From assembly GCA_036513315.1 (NCBI GenBank), contig DATBZF010000098.1:1-64000 (forward strand): a stretch of DNA of 64,000 nt, given 5' to 3'. Both the position numbers and the translations under genes were made by a program. A model generated the notes under the pieces. It did not search any database. It was not told the origin of the DNA and saw nothing but the letters and a program-made list of their open reading frames with translations. Positions 19,901 through 30,592 of the stretch are shown here, piece after piece. The stretch comes from Roseiarcus sp036513315 (lineage in GTDB: Bacteria; Pseudomonadota; Alphaproteobacteria; Rhizobiales; Beijerinckiaceae). The first letter of the stretch is position 1, and every line of letters starts with the position of its first letter.

Positions 19901-21019
19901 TCAATCGATCGCGGTTCCGTTATTGAGCCATTGTTCGCATGGAGGCATTTTTTTCACCCTTGAGGCCGCGTTGTGGTTCCGTTTCGCCAGGCGACACGAT
20001 ATCTCGAAAGCGATCGTTTTTGAGAGGCGCGGACGGCGAATGCGGAATCGACCGAGACCCCACGAGTTCGCCTCTCGAAACTCATTCTCAATCCCTATAA
20101 GTCCGGCCCGGCCGCCCCACCCCGCGAACCAAAATCCGTCACCGTCCGCCCCGATTTCCTCCGCGATCCAGCGCTTGAACGCCCGCACATTGGCGCTCGG
20201 CCGGCGCTCCGCCGCCGTCACCAGATAATAGCCGAGCCCGCTGCGCGCGCTGATGCCGAAGGGCGCGACCAGGCGGCCGTCGGCGAGGCAATCGGCGACC
20301 AGCAATTGCCAGGCGAGCATGACGCCCTGGCCGCCGATGGCGGCCTCCAGACAGAGCAGCGGGTCGGAGAAGGTCGCGCCTTGCAGCAGCGCAACCGGAG
20401 CGGCGCCCGCCGATTCGAACCAACGCTCCCACGCGAACATGCTGCTTTCGTCGCGGATCGCATATTCCTGCGCGAGGTCGGCGATCGTCATGAGCCGCTT
20501 GCCGATCGCAGGCGCGCAGACCGGGAAGATTTCCTGCGGCAGCAGCAATTCGGCCTCGACATCGGGCCAATGGCCGTCGCCCATGCGGATCGCCAGATCG
20601 ACGTCGGAGCGGTTGAGATCGATCAGCCGCGAGGAGGCGTCGATGCGCAGGGCGAAGCCCTCATGCCGCGCGTAAAGACGGCTGAGGCGCGGCACCAGCC
20701 AGCGCGAGGCGAAGGCGGGCGCGACAGAGACCACCAGAATATTGCCGGCGGCGTCAGCCAAAGCGACGGCCTGTTTGAGTTCATTAAAGGCCGCCGACAG
20801 CCGTGCTGCGAACAACGCGCCGAACTCGGTCGGGACGAAGCCGTCGCGTGCGCGGGCGAACAAAGGCCGGCCGATCTGTTTTTCGGCGCGCCCGACCTGC
20901 TGGCTCACCGCGCTCGGTGAAACGCCGAGTTCGTCGGCGGCCTTTTGGAGCGAGCCGCGACGCGCCACCGCCTCGACCGCGCGAAGGCCGTTGAGGTGAA
21001 CGGAATTGAGTCCAGGCAC
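19901..21019 (-). CDS. LysR family transcriptional regulator with extended C terminus
   Basis: Residues 8-60 form a LysR winged helix (LQKAADELGVSPSAVSQQVG, LFARARDGFVPTEFG), followed by a GcvA-like effector domain ending near residue 298 (FKRWIAEEIGADGDGFWF). The frame then continues for about 70 more residues of basic, low-complexity character (RIRRPRLSKTIAFEISCRLA), which LysR proteins normally lack. A lost stop codon or frameshift could explain this. The regulator is upstream of the FAD/NAD(P) oxidoreductase on the same strand, separated by about 120 bases. Confidence 0.85.
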   Translation of the reverse strand: MPGLNSVHLNGLRAVEAVARRGSLQKAADELGVSPSAVSQQVGRAEKQIGRPLFARARDGFVPTEFGALFAARLSAAFNELKQAVALADAAGNILVVSVAPAFASRWLVPRLSRLYARHEGFALRIDASSRLIDLNRSDVDLAIRMGDGHWPDVEAELLLPQEIFPVCAPAIGKRLMTIADLAQEYAIRDESSMFAWERWFESAGAAPVALLQGATFSDPLLCLEAAIGGQGVMLAWQLLVADCLADGRLVAPFGISARSGLGYYLVTAAERRPSANVRAFKRWIAEEIGADGDGFWFAGWGGRAGLIGIENEFREANSWGLGRFRIRRPRLSKTIAFEISCRLAKRNHNAASRVKKMPPCEQWLNNGTAID

Positions 21020-21116
21020 TTTAGATTTCCTAAATATGGTCAGTCGAAATCTGGATTGAAATGACAGAATTATTGGCAGAAATGGTGGTCAGCCGCAATA
21101 AATCGCGAGTTGGCCA

Positions 21117-21335
21117 GTGAAGATTATCTCAATCCTTCAAGCCCTGTTCGGTAGGCCGTTTCCCGCTTCAGCGGACGAACAGGATGGCGCCCAATGGCTG
21201 GAGCCGCTGGATCACCCGGAGATCAAGCGCATGTCCCTACGCGAGATCGCCGATCTGCCGCTGAACCAGATCCGCTACGCCTGCGCCCGGCAGGGCGTTC
21301 CCGCACGGCCGCCATCGCGGACGGCGCATTGCTGA
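21117..21335 (+). CDS. Small hypothetical protein
   Basis: A 72-residue GTG-started product beginning MKIISILQALFGRPFPASAD, with a middle LDHPEIKRMSLREIADLPLNQ. The N terminus is mildly hydrophobic. The middle segment looks like real coding sequence, but no family is recognised and the ribosome site is weak. It lies between the divergent LysR gene and the convergent DUF1810 gene. Confidence 0.5.
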   Translation: MKIISILQALFGRPFPASADEQDGAQWLEPLDHPEIKRMSLREIADLPLNQIRYACARQGVPARPPSRTAHC

Positions 21336-21342
21336 GACGCGC

Positions 21343-21762
21343 TCAGGCGAGCGCCTTCAAGGTCGCCTCGTCCGGCTGGCCGTCAAAATATTTGCGCAAT
21401 GCCTCGGCGAAAATCCTCTCCGGCGCGACTGTGGCGAAAAGCGTCATCGACGAGCGGAATTTCAGATCGTCGGGACTGCCGAAAATCTGATGCGCGGAGC
21501 GGTCTGCAACTTGGCAGACCGCGCGTGTGCAAGCGATCAGCCGCGGCCCGAGCAGCGGATGCGCGAGATAAGCCTGCGCTTCGCGCCTTGAAGCGATGGC
21601 ATAACGTTGCGCCATCGCGCTGAAGCCGAGCCCGGCGATCTGCGGAAAGACGAACCACATCCAATGGCTGCGCTTGGCGCCGGCGCTGAGTTCTGCGAGG
21701 GCCTGGTCGAAGACGCCCGCTTGCGCGTCGACGAAACGCTGGAGGTCGTGCGGATCGTCCAT
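21343..21762 (-). CDS. DUF1810 family protein
   Basis: The 139-residue protein shows the DUF1810 pattern: DLQRFVDAQAGVFDQALAEL, then KRSHWMWFVFPQIAGLG, YAIASRREAQAYLAHPLLGPRL and a late DDLKFRSSMTLF. Members are small cytosolic proteins annotated as calpastatin-like, of unknown function. The ATG at 21762 follows a purine-rich CCGACG/ACGATGG region with no very strong ribosome site. Confidence 0.9.
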   Translation of the reverse strand: MDDPHDLQRFVDAQAGVFDQALAELSAGAKRSHWMWFVFPQIAGLGFSAMAQRYAIASRREAQAYLAHPLLGPRLIACTRAVCQVADRSAHQIFGSPDDLKFRSSMTLFATVAPERIFAEALRKYFDGQPDEATLKALA

Positions 21763-21945
21763 CGTCGGCTCCTGTCGATGCGCACAATATCAGATCGGCG
21801 ATTAGGGCAAATATGCATCGCAAGCTCCCGATATCGCGCGACCGGCTCCTGAAGTCGGCGCCTCTGCCGCCGCCCATTTGCCAGCCTCCGCCGCCCCGGC
21901 CTAATCTCGCGCGGCGCCGGCGGATGCGCGCTTGGGGGAGGCGTC

Positions 21946-23004
21946 ATGGGCCATATCAACTATGTCTGCCTGCGCGGCAAGGTGCATGCCTTCGCGCCTG
22001 CCGCGCCGGCGAGCAATCCGCATCTGTGGGTCCTGCTCGACGTCGGCGGCGAGCAATGGTTCGCCACCATCAATGTGCGCTCCGACAAGGGCCAGCCCGG
22101 CGATCCCGTCGGCAAGTCCTATCTCTATTATCTGATCGACAGCGACTTCCATCATCCGATCGTGCCCTCGATCCTGGCGCGCCCGCCCGGGCTGTCGCAG
22201 GTCGAGCGCAGCTATTCCGCCGGCGCGCTCGATTTCCAACGCGGCAATCTGTTCAATCCCAGCGCGATGCGCGTGCTGCCGATGGACGGCGACGGGGACG
22301 ACAATCTCGTCCATCGCCTTGGCGCGATTCTGGAGGTCGCCAAGAATACCGGCAGCGACGTGTTTTTTTACGGCAACGGCTTTCACAAAGACAATCCGCA
22401 TCAGACCGACGCGGCGTTCGGCGCCACGCCGGACACGCCCTTCGGCGTCGACAATATCCATATGGTGCAGGGCGACCCCAAGGCGATCGACCAGCGCGTC
22501 AAGGAGAACGGAACCTGGCATGACGGCGCCTGTTTCATCTGGGACGTGCAGGCCAAGCGCATGACCGGCGCCTTTCTGGCGTTCCAGACCCAGGCCTGGC
22601 ACACCAACGATAATGGCGATGTCATCTATGGCGCCACCGGCTCGGAAGCGCCGCGCTATGATTTTTCCAATGGCCTCGGCGCGCCTTTGCCGCTGCCCCA
22701 GCGCGCGGCGGAGCTCACCTCGCTGCATCGTGCGCCCGATGGAACCGGCGCGCTCAACCTCGCCAATATGACCAATGCGCCGGTCGATCTTACCGGTTGG
22801 ACGATCCTCGCCGATGCGGAAAAGTCGCTTCCCCTGCCGGCCGGCGCACTTGCGCCAGGCCAGCCGCTTTCCCTGCCGCTGGCGGCGGGCTTTCTCAACG
22901 ACGCCGGCGGCATTCTCACCCTCGTCAATTCAGCCAGTCTGAGGGTCGACGGCGTCGCCTATCTTGGCGGCGATCCGGTCAACGGCTGGAGCACCAGCTT
23001 CTAG
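21946..23004 (+). CDS. DUF2278 (YukJ-like) protein with lamin-tail-like C terminus
   Basis: Residues 1-220 match DUF2278: MGHINYVCLRGKVHAF, the WFATINVRSD segment, YYLIDSDFHHP, LDFQRGNLFNP and WHDGACFIWDVQ. From about residue 255 a second beta-rich domain begins (LNLANMTNAPVDLTGWTILA ... LPAGALAPGQPLSLPL ... GGILTLVNSASLRVDGVAY), typical of lamin-tail-like domains. Function is unknown; no signal peptide is visible. Confidence 0.87.
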   Translation: MGHINYVCLRGKVHAFAPAAPASNPHLWVLLDVGGEQWFATINVRSDKGQPGDPVGKSYLYYLIDSDFHHPIVPSILARPPGLSQVERSYSAGALDFQRGNLFNPSAMRVLPMDGDGDDNLVHRLGAILEVAKNTGSDVFFYGNGFHKDNPHQTDAAFGATPDTPFGVDNIHMVQGDPKAIDQRVKENGTWHDGACFIWDVQAKRMTGAFLAFQTQAWHTNDNGDVIYGATGSEAPRYDFSNGLGAPLPLPQRAAELTSLHRAPDGTGALNLANMTNAPVDLTGWTILADAEKSLPLPAGALAPGQPLSLPLAAGFLNDAGGILTLVNSASLRVDGVAYLGGDPVNGWSTSF

Positions 23005-23263
23005 CGCGCGAGGCGCCCGGGACGGTCGCGGTCCCAGATGCCGCCGCGCGGCAAATCGTCCGTTCCCAACGCGCCGCGGTGGCGGGGCTGAAGTCGGGTT
23101 GCGCGGCCAAAAGTCCTATGTTACGCAACGCCCGCCTTGGGGTCCGGGGGGCGCGGGCCCCGCCGCGAGGCATCCTCTTCGTTCCCCGGATTTGGCGGCC
23201 GCGTCGCGGCGCTGGATTTTGCGGCGAAGCCCAGCAAGATTGAGCCCAAGAAAGATTGAGCCA

Positions 23264-23826
23264 TTGGCGCAAGAGGAAAACATCGTTACGGGAATGGCGG
23301 GGCGCTACGCCCTGGCCCTGTTCTCCCTGGCGCGCGAGGGCCAGGCGACCGATCAGGTCGCTGCCGCGCTGAAGACATTCAGCGGCATGATCGCTGAGAG
23401 CCCCGATCTCGAGCGCCTGGTGCGCAGCCCGGTCTTCTCGGCCGAGGATCAGGTCAAGGCGCTCGGCGCGCTGCTCGACAAGGCCGGCATTACCGGAGTC
23501 GCCGCCAATTTCATCAAGCTGGTCGCCGCCAAGCGCCGCCTGTTTGCGATCGGCGACATGATCGCGGATTACGACAAGCTCAATGATTCCTATCGCGGCG
23601 TCGCGCGCGCCGAAGTGACGAGCGCCGCCGCCCTGTCGGATTCCCATGTCGCGGCGCTGAAGGACGCGCTGAAAGGCGTGACCGGCGGCAAGGATGTCGA
23701 AATATCGGTGAAAACCGATCCTTCGATCATCGGCGGGCTGATCGTCAAGCTTGGCTCGCGCATGGTCGACGGCTCGCTCAAAACCAAACTCAATTCAATT
23801 CGCACCCGTATGAAAGAGGTCGGCTG

Positions 23827-23827
<1 letters not shown>
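23264..23827 (+). CDS. atpH: ATP synthase F1 delta subunit
   Basis: Delta links the F1 head to the peripheral stalk of ATP synthase. The product, 187 residues, reads from a TTG start (LAQEENIVTGMAGRYALALF) and contains DLERLVRSPVFSAEDQVKAL, GVAANFIKLVAAKRRL and the C-terminal PSIIGGLIVKLGSRMVDGS, all family features. The TTG at 23264 gives the usual alphaproteobacterial N terminus; ATG 23294 would cut ten residues. The stop overlaps the atpA start by one base. Genes for Fo subunits are not in the window, as is normal for alphaproteobacteria. Confidence 0.95.
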
Positions 23828-25356
<1,529 letters not shown>

Positions 25357-25363
25357 TGTTTCT

Positions 25364-25494
25364 TCCTCCCCCTTCATGGGGGAGGGTCGGGGAGGGGGGT
25401 CGTCCTTTCCGCAAAAGGATTTTCTTTCGATAGGATAGGGCGGTGCGACCCCCTCCCTAACACTCCCCCACATGGGGGGAGGCGACGCGCGTGG
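25364..25494. repeat. GC-rich inverted repeat between atpA and atpG
   Basis: Two related arms, about 25364-25402 and 25446-25494, are near reverse complements of each other; each also contains its own small hairpin (CTCCCCC..GGGGGAG type). The 40-base centre is less GC-rich. The element would form a cruciform or strong RNA structure inside the operon and could tune alpha versus gamma expression. It is probably a dispersed intergenic repeat. Confidence 0.65.
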
Positions 25495-25506
25495 AGAGCT
25501 TTAGCG

Positions 25507-26376
25507 ATGCCGTCCTTAAAGGACCTCAGAAACCGGATCGCCTCCGTCAAATCGACGCAGAAGATCACCAAGGCGATGCAGATGGTCGCGGTCGCGAAAT
25601 TGCGCCGCGCGCAGGCCGCCGCCGAAGCCGCGCGCCCCTATGCCGAACGCATCGAAACGGTGCTGACCAACCTTGCCGGCGGCGCCGCGGATGGCGCCGA
25701 GGGGCCCCGGCTGTTGACCGGTACCGGCGCGCAACAGGTCCATCTTCTTCTCGTCTGCACTGGCGAACGCGGACTCTGCGGCGCCTTCAACACGTCGATC
25801 GTGCGCCTCGCCCGCGAGCGGGCCAATGCGCTGATCGCGCAGGGCAAGACGATCAAGATCATCTGCGTCGGCAAGAAAGGCTATGACCAGCTTCGTCGCA
25901 CCTTTGAAAAGCAGATCATCGATCTCATCGACCTGCGCGCGGTGCGCACGCTCGGCTACGCCAACGCGCAGCCGATCGCCAAAAAGGTGCTCGATCTTTT
26001 CGAGGCCGGCGAGTTCGACGTCTGCACCCTGTTCTATGCGCGCTTCAAATCGGTGATCGCGCAGATCCCGACCGCCCAGCAATTGATCCCGCCCGAATTC
26101 GAAAAATCGGACGAGGACGCGCCGGCCTATGAATATGAACCGGAAGAAGGCGAGATACTCGCCCAATTGCTGCCGAGCGCCGTCGCCGTGCGCATCTATC
26201 GCGCTTTGCTCGAAAACATGGCCTCTTTCTACGGCTCGCAGATGAGCGCGATGGACAATGCAACGCGCAATGCCGGCGACATGATCAAGAAGCTGACGCA
26301 GCGCTACAACCGCACGCGCCAGGCGATGATCACCAAGGAATTGATCGAAATCATCTCGGGCGCCGAGGCGCTCTGA
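25507..26376 (+). CDS. atpG: ATP synthase F1 gamma subunit
   Basis: The rotating central stalk subunit, 289 residues. The N-terminal coiled coil LKDLRNRIASVKSTQKITKA and the C-terminal helix AMDNATRNAGDMIKKLTQRY with ELIEIISGAEAL are diagnostic. The middle GERGLCGAFNTSIVR motif is also present. It lies between atpA and atpD in the standard order. Confidence 0.98.
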   Translation: MPSLKDLRNRIASVKSTQKITKAMQMVAVAKLRRAQAAAEAARPYAERIETVLTNLAGGAADGAEGPRLLTGTGAQQVHLLLVCTGERGLCGAFNTSIVRLARERANALIAQGKTIKIICVGKKGYDQLRRTFEKQIIDLIDLRAVRTLGYANAQPIAKKVLDLFEAGEFDVCTLFYARFKSVIAQIPTAQQLIPPEFEKSDEDAPAYEYEPEEGEILAQLLPSAVAVRIYRALLENMASFYGSQMSAMDNATRNAGDMIKKLTQRYNRTRQAMITKELIEIISGAEAL

Positions 26377-26429
26377 TCCAACAAGCCGCGCTTGAATGGG
26401 CGGCCCATAGCGAAGCGAGGACGACAGAA

Positions 26430-27872
26430 ATGGCAAACGCCAACAGACCGACCGGCCGCGTAACCCAGGTGATCGGCGCCGTCGTCGACGTGAAGTTCGA
26501 CGGCCATCTGCCGAAAATTCTCAACGCGCTGGAAACGACCAACAATGGTGCGCGCCTGGTGCTCGAAGTCGCCCAGCATCTCGGCGAAAGCGCGGTGCGC
26601 TGCGTCGCCATGGACATTTCTGAAGGGCTGGTTCGCGGCCAGGACGTCACCGACACCGGCGTGCCGATCTCGGTTCCGGTCGGCGTCGGCACGCTCGGGC
26701 GCATCATGAACGTCATCGGCGAGCCGGTCGACGAAGCCGGCCCGATCAACGCCGAGGCGCGCCGCGCGATCCACCAGCCGACGCCGAGTTATGCCGAGCA
26801 ATCAACCGAGGCGCAGATTCTCGTCACCGGCATCAAGGTCGTCGATCTCCTGGCGCCTTACGCTAAAGGCGGCAAGATCGGCCTGTTCGGCGGCGCTGGC
26901 GTTGGCAAAACCGTGCTGATCCAGGAGCTGATCAACAATGTCGCCAAGACGCATGGCGGCAATTCGGTGTTCGCGGGCGTCGGCGAGCGCACCCGCGAAG
27001 GCAACGACCTCTATCACGAATTCATCGAATCCAAGGTCAACGCCGATCCGCATCATCCCGATCCCGACGTCAAATCGAAATGCGCTCTGGTGTTCGGCCA
27101 GATGAACGAGCCGCCGGGCGCGCGCATGCGCGTGGCTCTGTCGGGCCTCACCGTCGCCGAACATTTCCGCGACCAGGGGCAGGACGTTCTGTTCTTCGTC
27201 GACAACATCTTCCGCTTCACCCAGGCGGGTTCTGAAGTGTCGGCGCTGCTCGGCCGCATTCCCTCGGCGGTCGGTTACCAGCCGACGCTCGCCACCGACA
27301 TGGGCGCGCTGCAGGAACGCATCACCACCACGACCAAGGGGTCGATCACTTCGGTGCAGGCGATCTATGTCCCCGCCGACGACTTGACCGATCCGGCGCC
27401 GGCGACTTCGTTCGCGCATCTGGACGCGACCACCGTTCTGTCGCGCACGATCGCCGAAAAGGGCATTTATCCCGCAGTCGATCCGCTCGACTCGACCTCG
27501 CGCATGTTGACCGCCGCCGTCGTCGGCGAGGAGCATTACACGGTGGCGCGGCAAGTCCAGCAGGTGCTGCAGCGCTACAAGGCCTTGCAGGACATTATCG
27601 CCATTCTCGGCATGGACGAATTGTCCGAAGAGGACAAGCTGACGGTGGCGCGCGCCCGCAAGATCGAGCGCTTCCTGTCGCAACCCTTCGACGTCGCCGC
27701 CGTATTCACCGGTTCGCCCGGCGTCCAGGTCAAGATCGAAGACACGGTCAAGGGCTTCAAGGGCATTATCGAAGGCAAATACGACAGCCTGCCGGAAGCC
27801 GCGTTCTATATGGTGGGCACCATCGAACAGGCCGTCGACAAGGCCAAGAGGCTGGCGGCGGAAGTCGCGTGA
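26430..27872 (+). CDS. atpD: ATP synthase F1 beta subunit
   Basis: The catalytic subunit, 480 residues. Walker A GGAGVGKT is at residues 154-161; GERTREGNDLYHEF carries the catalytic glutamate, followed by ALVFGQMNEPPGARMRVALS, the Walker B FFVDNIFRFTQAGSEVSALL and the DELSEEDK-type DELSEED region. The order atpG-atpD-atpC is conserved. Confidence 0.99.
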   Translation: MANANRPTGRVTQVIGAVVDVKFDGHLPKILNALETTNNGARLVLEVAQHLGESAVRCVAMDISEGLVRGQDVTDTGVPISVPVGVGTLGRIMNVIGEPVDEAGPINAEARRAIHQPTPSYAEQSTEAQILVTGIKVVDLLAPYAKGGKIGLFGGAGVGKTVLIQELINNVAKTHGGNSVFAGVGERTREGNDLYHEFIESKVNADPHHPDPDVKSKCALVFGQMNEPPGARMRVALSGLTVAEHFRDQGQDVLFFVDNIFRFTQAGSEVSALLGRIPSAVGYQPTLATDMGALQERITTTTKGSITSVQAIYVPADDLTDPAPATSFAHLDATTVLSRTIAEKGIYPAVDPLDSTSRMLTAAVVGEEHYTVARQVQQVLQRYKALQDIIAILGMDELSEEDKLTVARARKIERFLSQPFDVAAVFTGSPGVQVKIEDTVKGFKGIIEGKYDSLPEAAFYMVGTIEQAVDKAKRLAAEVA

Positions 27873-27903
27873 TCAGCGCCAGTCGGCTTTAGGGTGGAAT
27901 GAC

Positions 27904-28302
27904 ATGGCCAGTTTTCACTTCGAACTCGTTTCGCCGGACAAGCTTCTGTTCAACGGCCAGGCCGAGGATGTGCTGGTGCCGGGAACCGAGGGCGATTTCC
28001 TTGTCTTGCGCGACCATGCGCCGGTCATGACTTCGCTGCGGCCCGGCATCGTCGATATCGGCGAGGCGCAGGGCAAGCACACGCGCCTGTTCGTGCGCGG
28101 CGGCTTCGCCGACGTCAGCGCCGCCGGCCTGATCCTGCTCGCCGAGACGGCGATACCGGTCGACGAACTCAGCGCCGAGCGCCTCGGCGGCGAGATCAAG
28201 GACGCCGAGGAAGACCTCGCCGACGCTACCGACGACCAGAAGCGCCTCGCTCAGGAAAAACTCGACCGGCTCAAAGAGCTGAAAGACGCGCTGAAGTTTT
28301 GA
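27904..28302 (+). CDS. atpC: ATP synthase F1 epsilon subunit
   Basis: A 132-residue subunit with the N-terminal beta sandwich (FHFELVSPDKLLFNGQAEDV, VPGTEGDFLVLRDHAPV) and a C-terminal helical hairpin (ERLGGEIKDAEEDLADATDD). It regulates F1 and connects to the rotor. Last gene of the atp operon, converging on asd. Confidence 0.96.
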   Translation: MASFHFELVSPDKLLFNGQAEDVLVPGTEGDFLVLRDHAPVMTSLRPGIVDIGEAQGKHTRLFVRGGFADVSAAGLILLAETAIPVDELSAERLGGEIKDAEEDLADATDDQKRLAQEKLDRLKELKDALKF

Positions 28303-28329
28303 GCGCCGCCTGTCCCCTCGCCCCGCCTG

Positions 28330-28371
28330 GTCCCCTCGCCCCGCAAAGCGGGCTTCGCGGGGCGAGGGGAC
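28330..28371. terminator. Strong inverted repeat between convergent atpC and asd
   Basis: Perfect 15-base arms, GTCCCCTCGCCCCGC (28330-28344) and its reverse complement (28357-28371), flank a 12-base loop. There is no T run, so it is not a textbook intrinsic terminator, but it sits between two convergent operons and could stop or buffer transcription both ways. It resembles the other GC-rich intergenic repeats here. Confidence 0.55.
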
Positions 28372-28395
28372 TGGCGGTCGGGGTCCGGCGCTCGC

Positions 28396-29433
28396 TTACG
28401 CCACCTTCTGCTTGGCCTTCAGCCAGCCGCGGTTGACGATCACCTCGGCGATCTGGATCGCATTCAACGCCGCGCCCTTGCGCAGATTGTCCGACACGCA
28501 CCACAGCACGAGACCATTGTCGACGGTCGGGTCTTCGCGGATGCGCGAGATATAGGTCGCGTCCTCGCCCGCCGCTTCATGCGGCGTGATATAGCCGCCC
28601 GGCTCGCGACGGTCGATGACGAGACAGCCGGGCGCCTCGCGCAGGATGTCGCGCGCCTCGTCGGCGCTGATCGGGTTCTCGAACTCAATATTGACCGCCT
28701 CGGAATGGCCGATGAACACCGGCACGCGCACGCAGGTGGCGACCAGCTTGATCTTGGGATCGAGGATTTTCTTGGTTTCGGCCACCATCTTCCATTCTTC
28801 CTTGGTGAAGCCGTCCTCCATGAACACGTCGATCTCGGGAATGACGTTGAAAGCGATGCGCTTGGGGAACTTCTTCGCTTCGACCGGATCGGAGACGAAG
28901 ACCGCGCGGGTCTGCGCGAACAATTCGTCCATCGCATCCTTGCCGGCGCCCGACACCGATTGATAGGTGGCGACGACGACGCGCTTGATCGTCGCCTTAT
29001 CGTGCAGCGGCTTCAACGCGACCACGAGCTGGGCGGTCGAGCAATTGGGATTGGCGATGATGTATTTCCTGGAAAAACCCTTGGCCGCTTCGGCGTTCAC
29101 TTCAGGCACGACCAGCGGCACATCGGGGTCCATCCGCCAGGCCGAGGAATTGTCGATGACGACGCAGCCGACGGCGCCGATCTTGGGCGACCATTCCTTC
29201 GACACCGATCCGCCCGCCGACATCAGGCAGATATCGGTGTCGGAGAAATCATAATGTTCGAGATTTTTGCACTTCAGCGTTCTGTCGCCGAACGAGACCT
29301 CGCGGCCCAGGGAGCGGGACGAGGCGAGCGCCACGACTTCGCTCACCGGGAAGCGACGCTCCGCCAATATGTCGAGCATTTCGCGGCCCACATTGCCTGT
29401 CGCGCCGACGATTGCGACCTTGAAGCCTGCCAT
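28396..29433 (-). CDS. asd: Aspartate-semialdehyde dehydrogenase
   Basis: This enzyme reduces aspartyl phosphate to aspartate semialdehyde for lysine, threonine, methionine and diaminopimelate synthesis. The 345-residue protein begins with the NADP-binding FKVAIVGATGNVGREML, has the catalytic cysteine Cys131 in NPNCSTAQLV, the SGAGKDAMDE motif and the C-terminal CVRVPVFIGHSEAVNIEFE. It is monocistronic and converges on atpC. Confidence 0.98.
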   Translation of the reverse strand: MAGFKVAIVGATGNVGREMLDILAERRFPVSEVVALASSRSLGREVSFGDRTLKCKNLEHYDFSDTDICLMSAGGSVSKEWSPKIGAVGCVVIDNSSAWRMDPDVPLVVPEVNAEAAKGFSRKYIIANPNCSTAQLVVALKPLHDKATIKRVVVATYQSVSGAGKDAMDELFAQTRAVFVSDPVEAKKFPKRIAFNVIPEIDVFMEDGFTKEEWKMVAETKKILDPKIKLVATCVRVPVFIGHSEAVNIEFENPISADEARDILREAPGCLVIDRREPGGYITPHEAAGEDATYISRIREDPTVDNGLVLWCVSDNLRKGAALNAIQIAEVIVNRGWLKAKQKVA

Positions 29434-29767
29434 CTCACGATTTCCTTTGCTGGCCGATATTCCCCCGCGTCGCCCCTGACGGGGCCGTCCCTCAAACCCC
29501 CGCCGGGGGAGGAACCGGAGCCGAGGGCAAACACTAGACCGTCGCGCCGCCTTTGTGGGCGGCGGGCTGGGTTTTCGTCAGCCGTTTCGATGTCGCGGTC
29601 GTCATGATTCGTCCGGGGCGCGCGTCACATCGGGAGCGCATGACGTTGAAAACCATGTCGCGGGCTCCAAGTCAATCGAAGCGTTGAATCGGGATTGCGC
29701 GTCCGGCGATGAGTCGCTATACCCCGCCGACCTTCTCGCATCGGTCCTGCACGGCTGATTGGGGACG

Positions 29768-29842
29768 GGGCGATTAGCTCAGCGGGAGAGCACTCCCTTG
29801 ACATGGGAGGGGTCACAGGTTCAATCCCTGTATCGCCCACCA
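29768..29842 (+). tRNA. tRNA-Val (anticodon GAC)
   Basis: The cloverleaf folds from sequence: acceptor GGGCGAT pairs with ATCGCCC; the D arm contains AGCTCAGCGGGAGAGC; the anticodon stem CTCCC/GGGAG encloses loop TTGACAT with anticodon GAC; the T arm includes GGTTCAATCC. CCA is encoded (29840-29842). The last 22 bases lie antisense to the end of the SURF1 gene. Confidence 0.97.
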
Positions 29843-30588
29843 TTTTCGGCCATTGACGCGCGCAGTCGCGTCAAGGCATAGGCTGAAAACACGCCAGCCA
29901 GAGCCAGCGCCATGCCGAACCAGGTGAGCGCATAGCCCAGGTGATTGTTGGGAAAGGCGAGGATCGTTTCGCCCCCTTCAGGCAGGTCGCCGGGATTTCC
30001 CGCCGCATCCGCATCGACCGTGAAGGGCGCCGCGCGCTTGAGCTTCAGCGCGCCAGCGATCGCGCCGGGGTCGCGCGTGAACCAGTCGCCGCGCGCCGGA
30101 TCGTCTGACGGCGTGAACCAGGTGCGCGGCTCGCTGGCGCGCATCAACCCGGTCACCGCGACATTGGCGGGGCCTTGGCCGCTCTGACCGGCGAAGCGCG
30201 CCTTCTCGTCTTGCGGGATAAAGCCGCGATTGACGATGACATAGGCGCCATCCGCCAGACGCAAAGGCGTGAGGACGAGATAGCCGGGCCCGCCGAAGCG
30301 GCCGCGCGGCTCGTCCAGCGCGCGAAACACCAAGGCCTGGTGGGCGAATTCATAGGTTCCGGCCAGGCTGACATGGCGATATTCATAATCGCCCGGCGCC
30401 AGCTTGGCCCAGTCGGCCTCGGGCGGCGCATCGACGGGGGGCGCCGCTACGCGCGCCGAAACCTCGGCGATCAGCGCCTCCTTCCAGCCGAGGCGCTCCA
30501 ATTGCCATGCGCCGAGGCCAATCAGACCCACGACGCCCAGCAAGGTGAACAATCCTGGCCAAAGCAAAGAGCGCAGCGCCGTCGACAT
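29821..30588 (-). CDS. SURF1 family protein
   Basis: SURF1 assists haem insertion into aa3-type cytochrome oxidase. The 255-residue protein has the two terminal membrane helices (LLWPGLFTLLGVVGLIGLGA and LTWFGMALALAGVFSAYAL), the GAWQLERLGWKEALI motif, VIVNRGFIPQDEK and FPNNHLGYALTWFG. It starts four bases after the DUF983 stop. Its final residues are encoded on the strand opposite the tRNA-Val 3' end. The cytochrome oxidase genes usually upstream are not present in this window. Confidence 0.93.
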   Translation of the reverse strand: MSTALRSLLWPGLFTLLGVVGLIGLGAWQLERLGWKEALIAEVSARVAAPPVDAPPEADWAKLAPGDYEYRHVSLAGTYEFAHQALVFRALDEPRGRFGGPGYLVLTPLRLADGAYVIVNRGFIPQDEKARFAGQSGQGPANVAVTGLMRASEPRTWFTPSDDPARGDWFTRDPGAIAGALKLKRAAPFTVDADAAGNPGDLPEGGETILAFPNNHLGYALTWFGMALALAGVFSAYALTRLRASMAENGGRYRD

Positions 30589-30592
30589 CGTT

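Noticed and set aside
18289..19926. A 545-codon plus-strand frame
   Set aside because: Antisense to the FAD/NAD(P) oxidoreductase; composition is Arg/Ala-rich with no recognisable domain.
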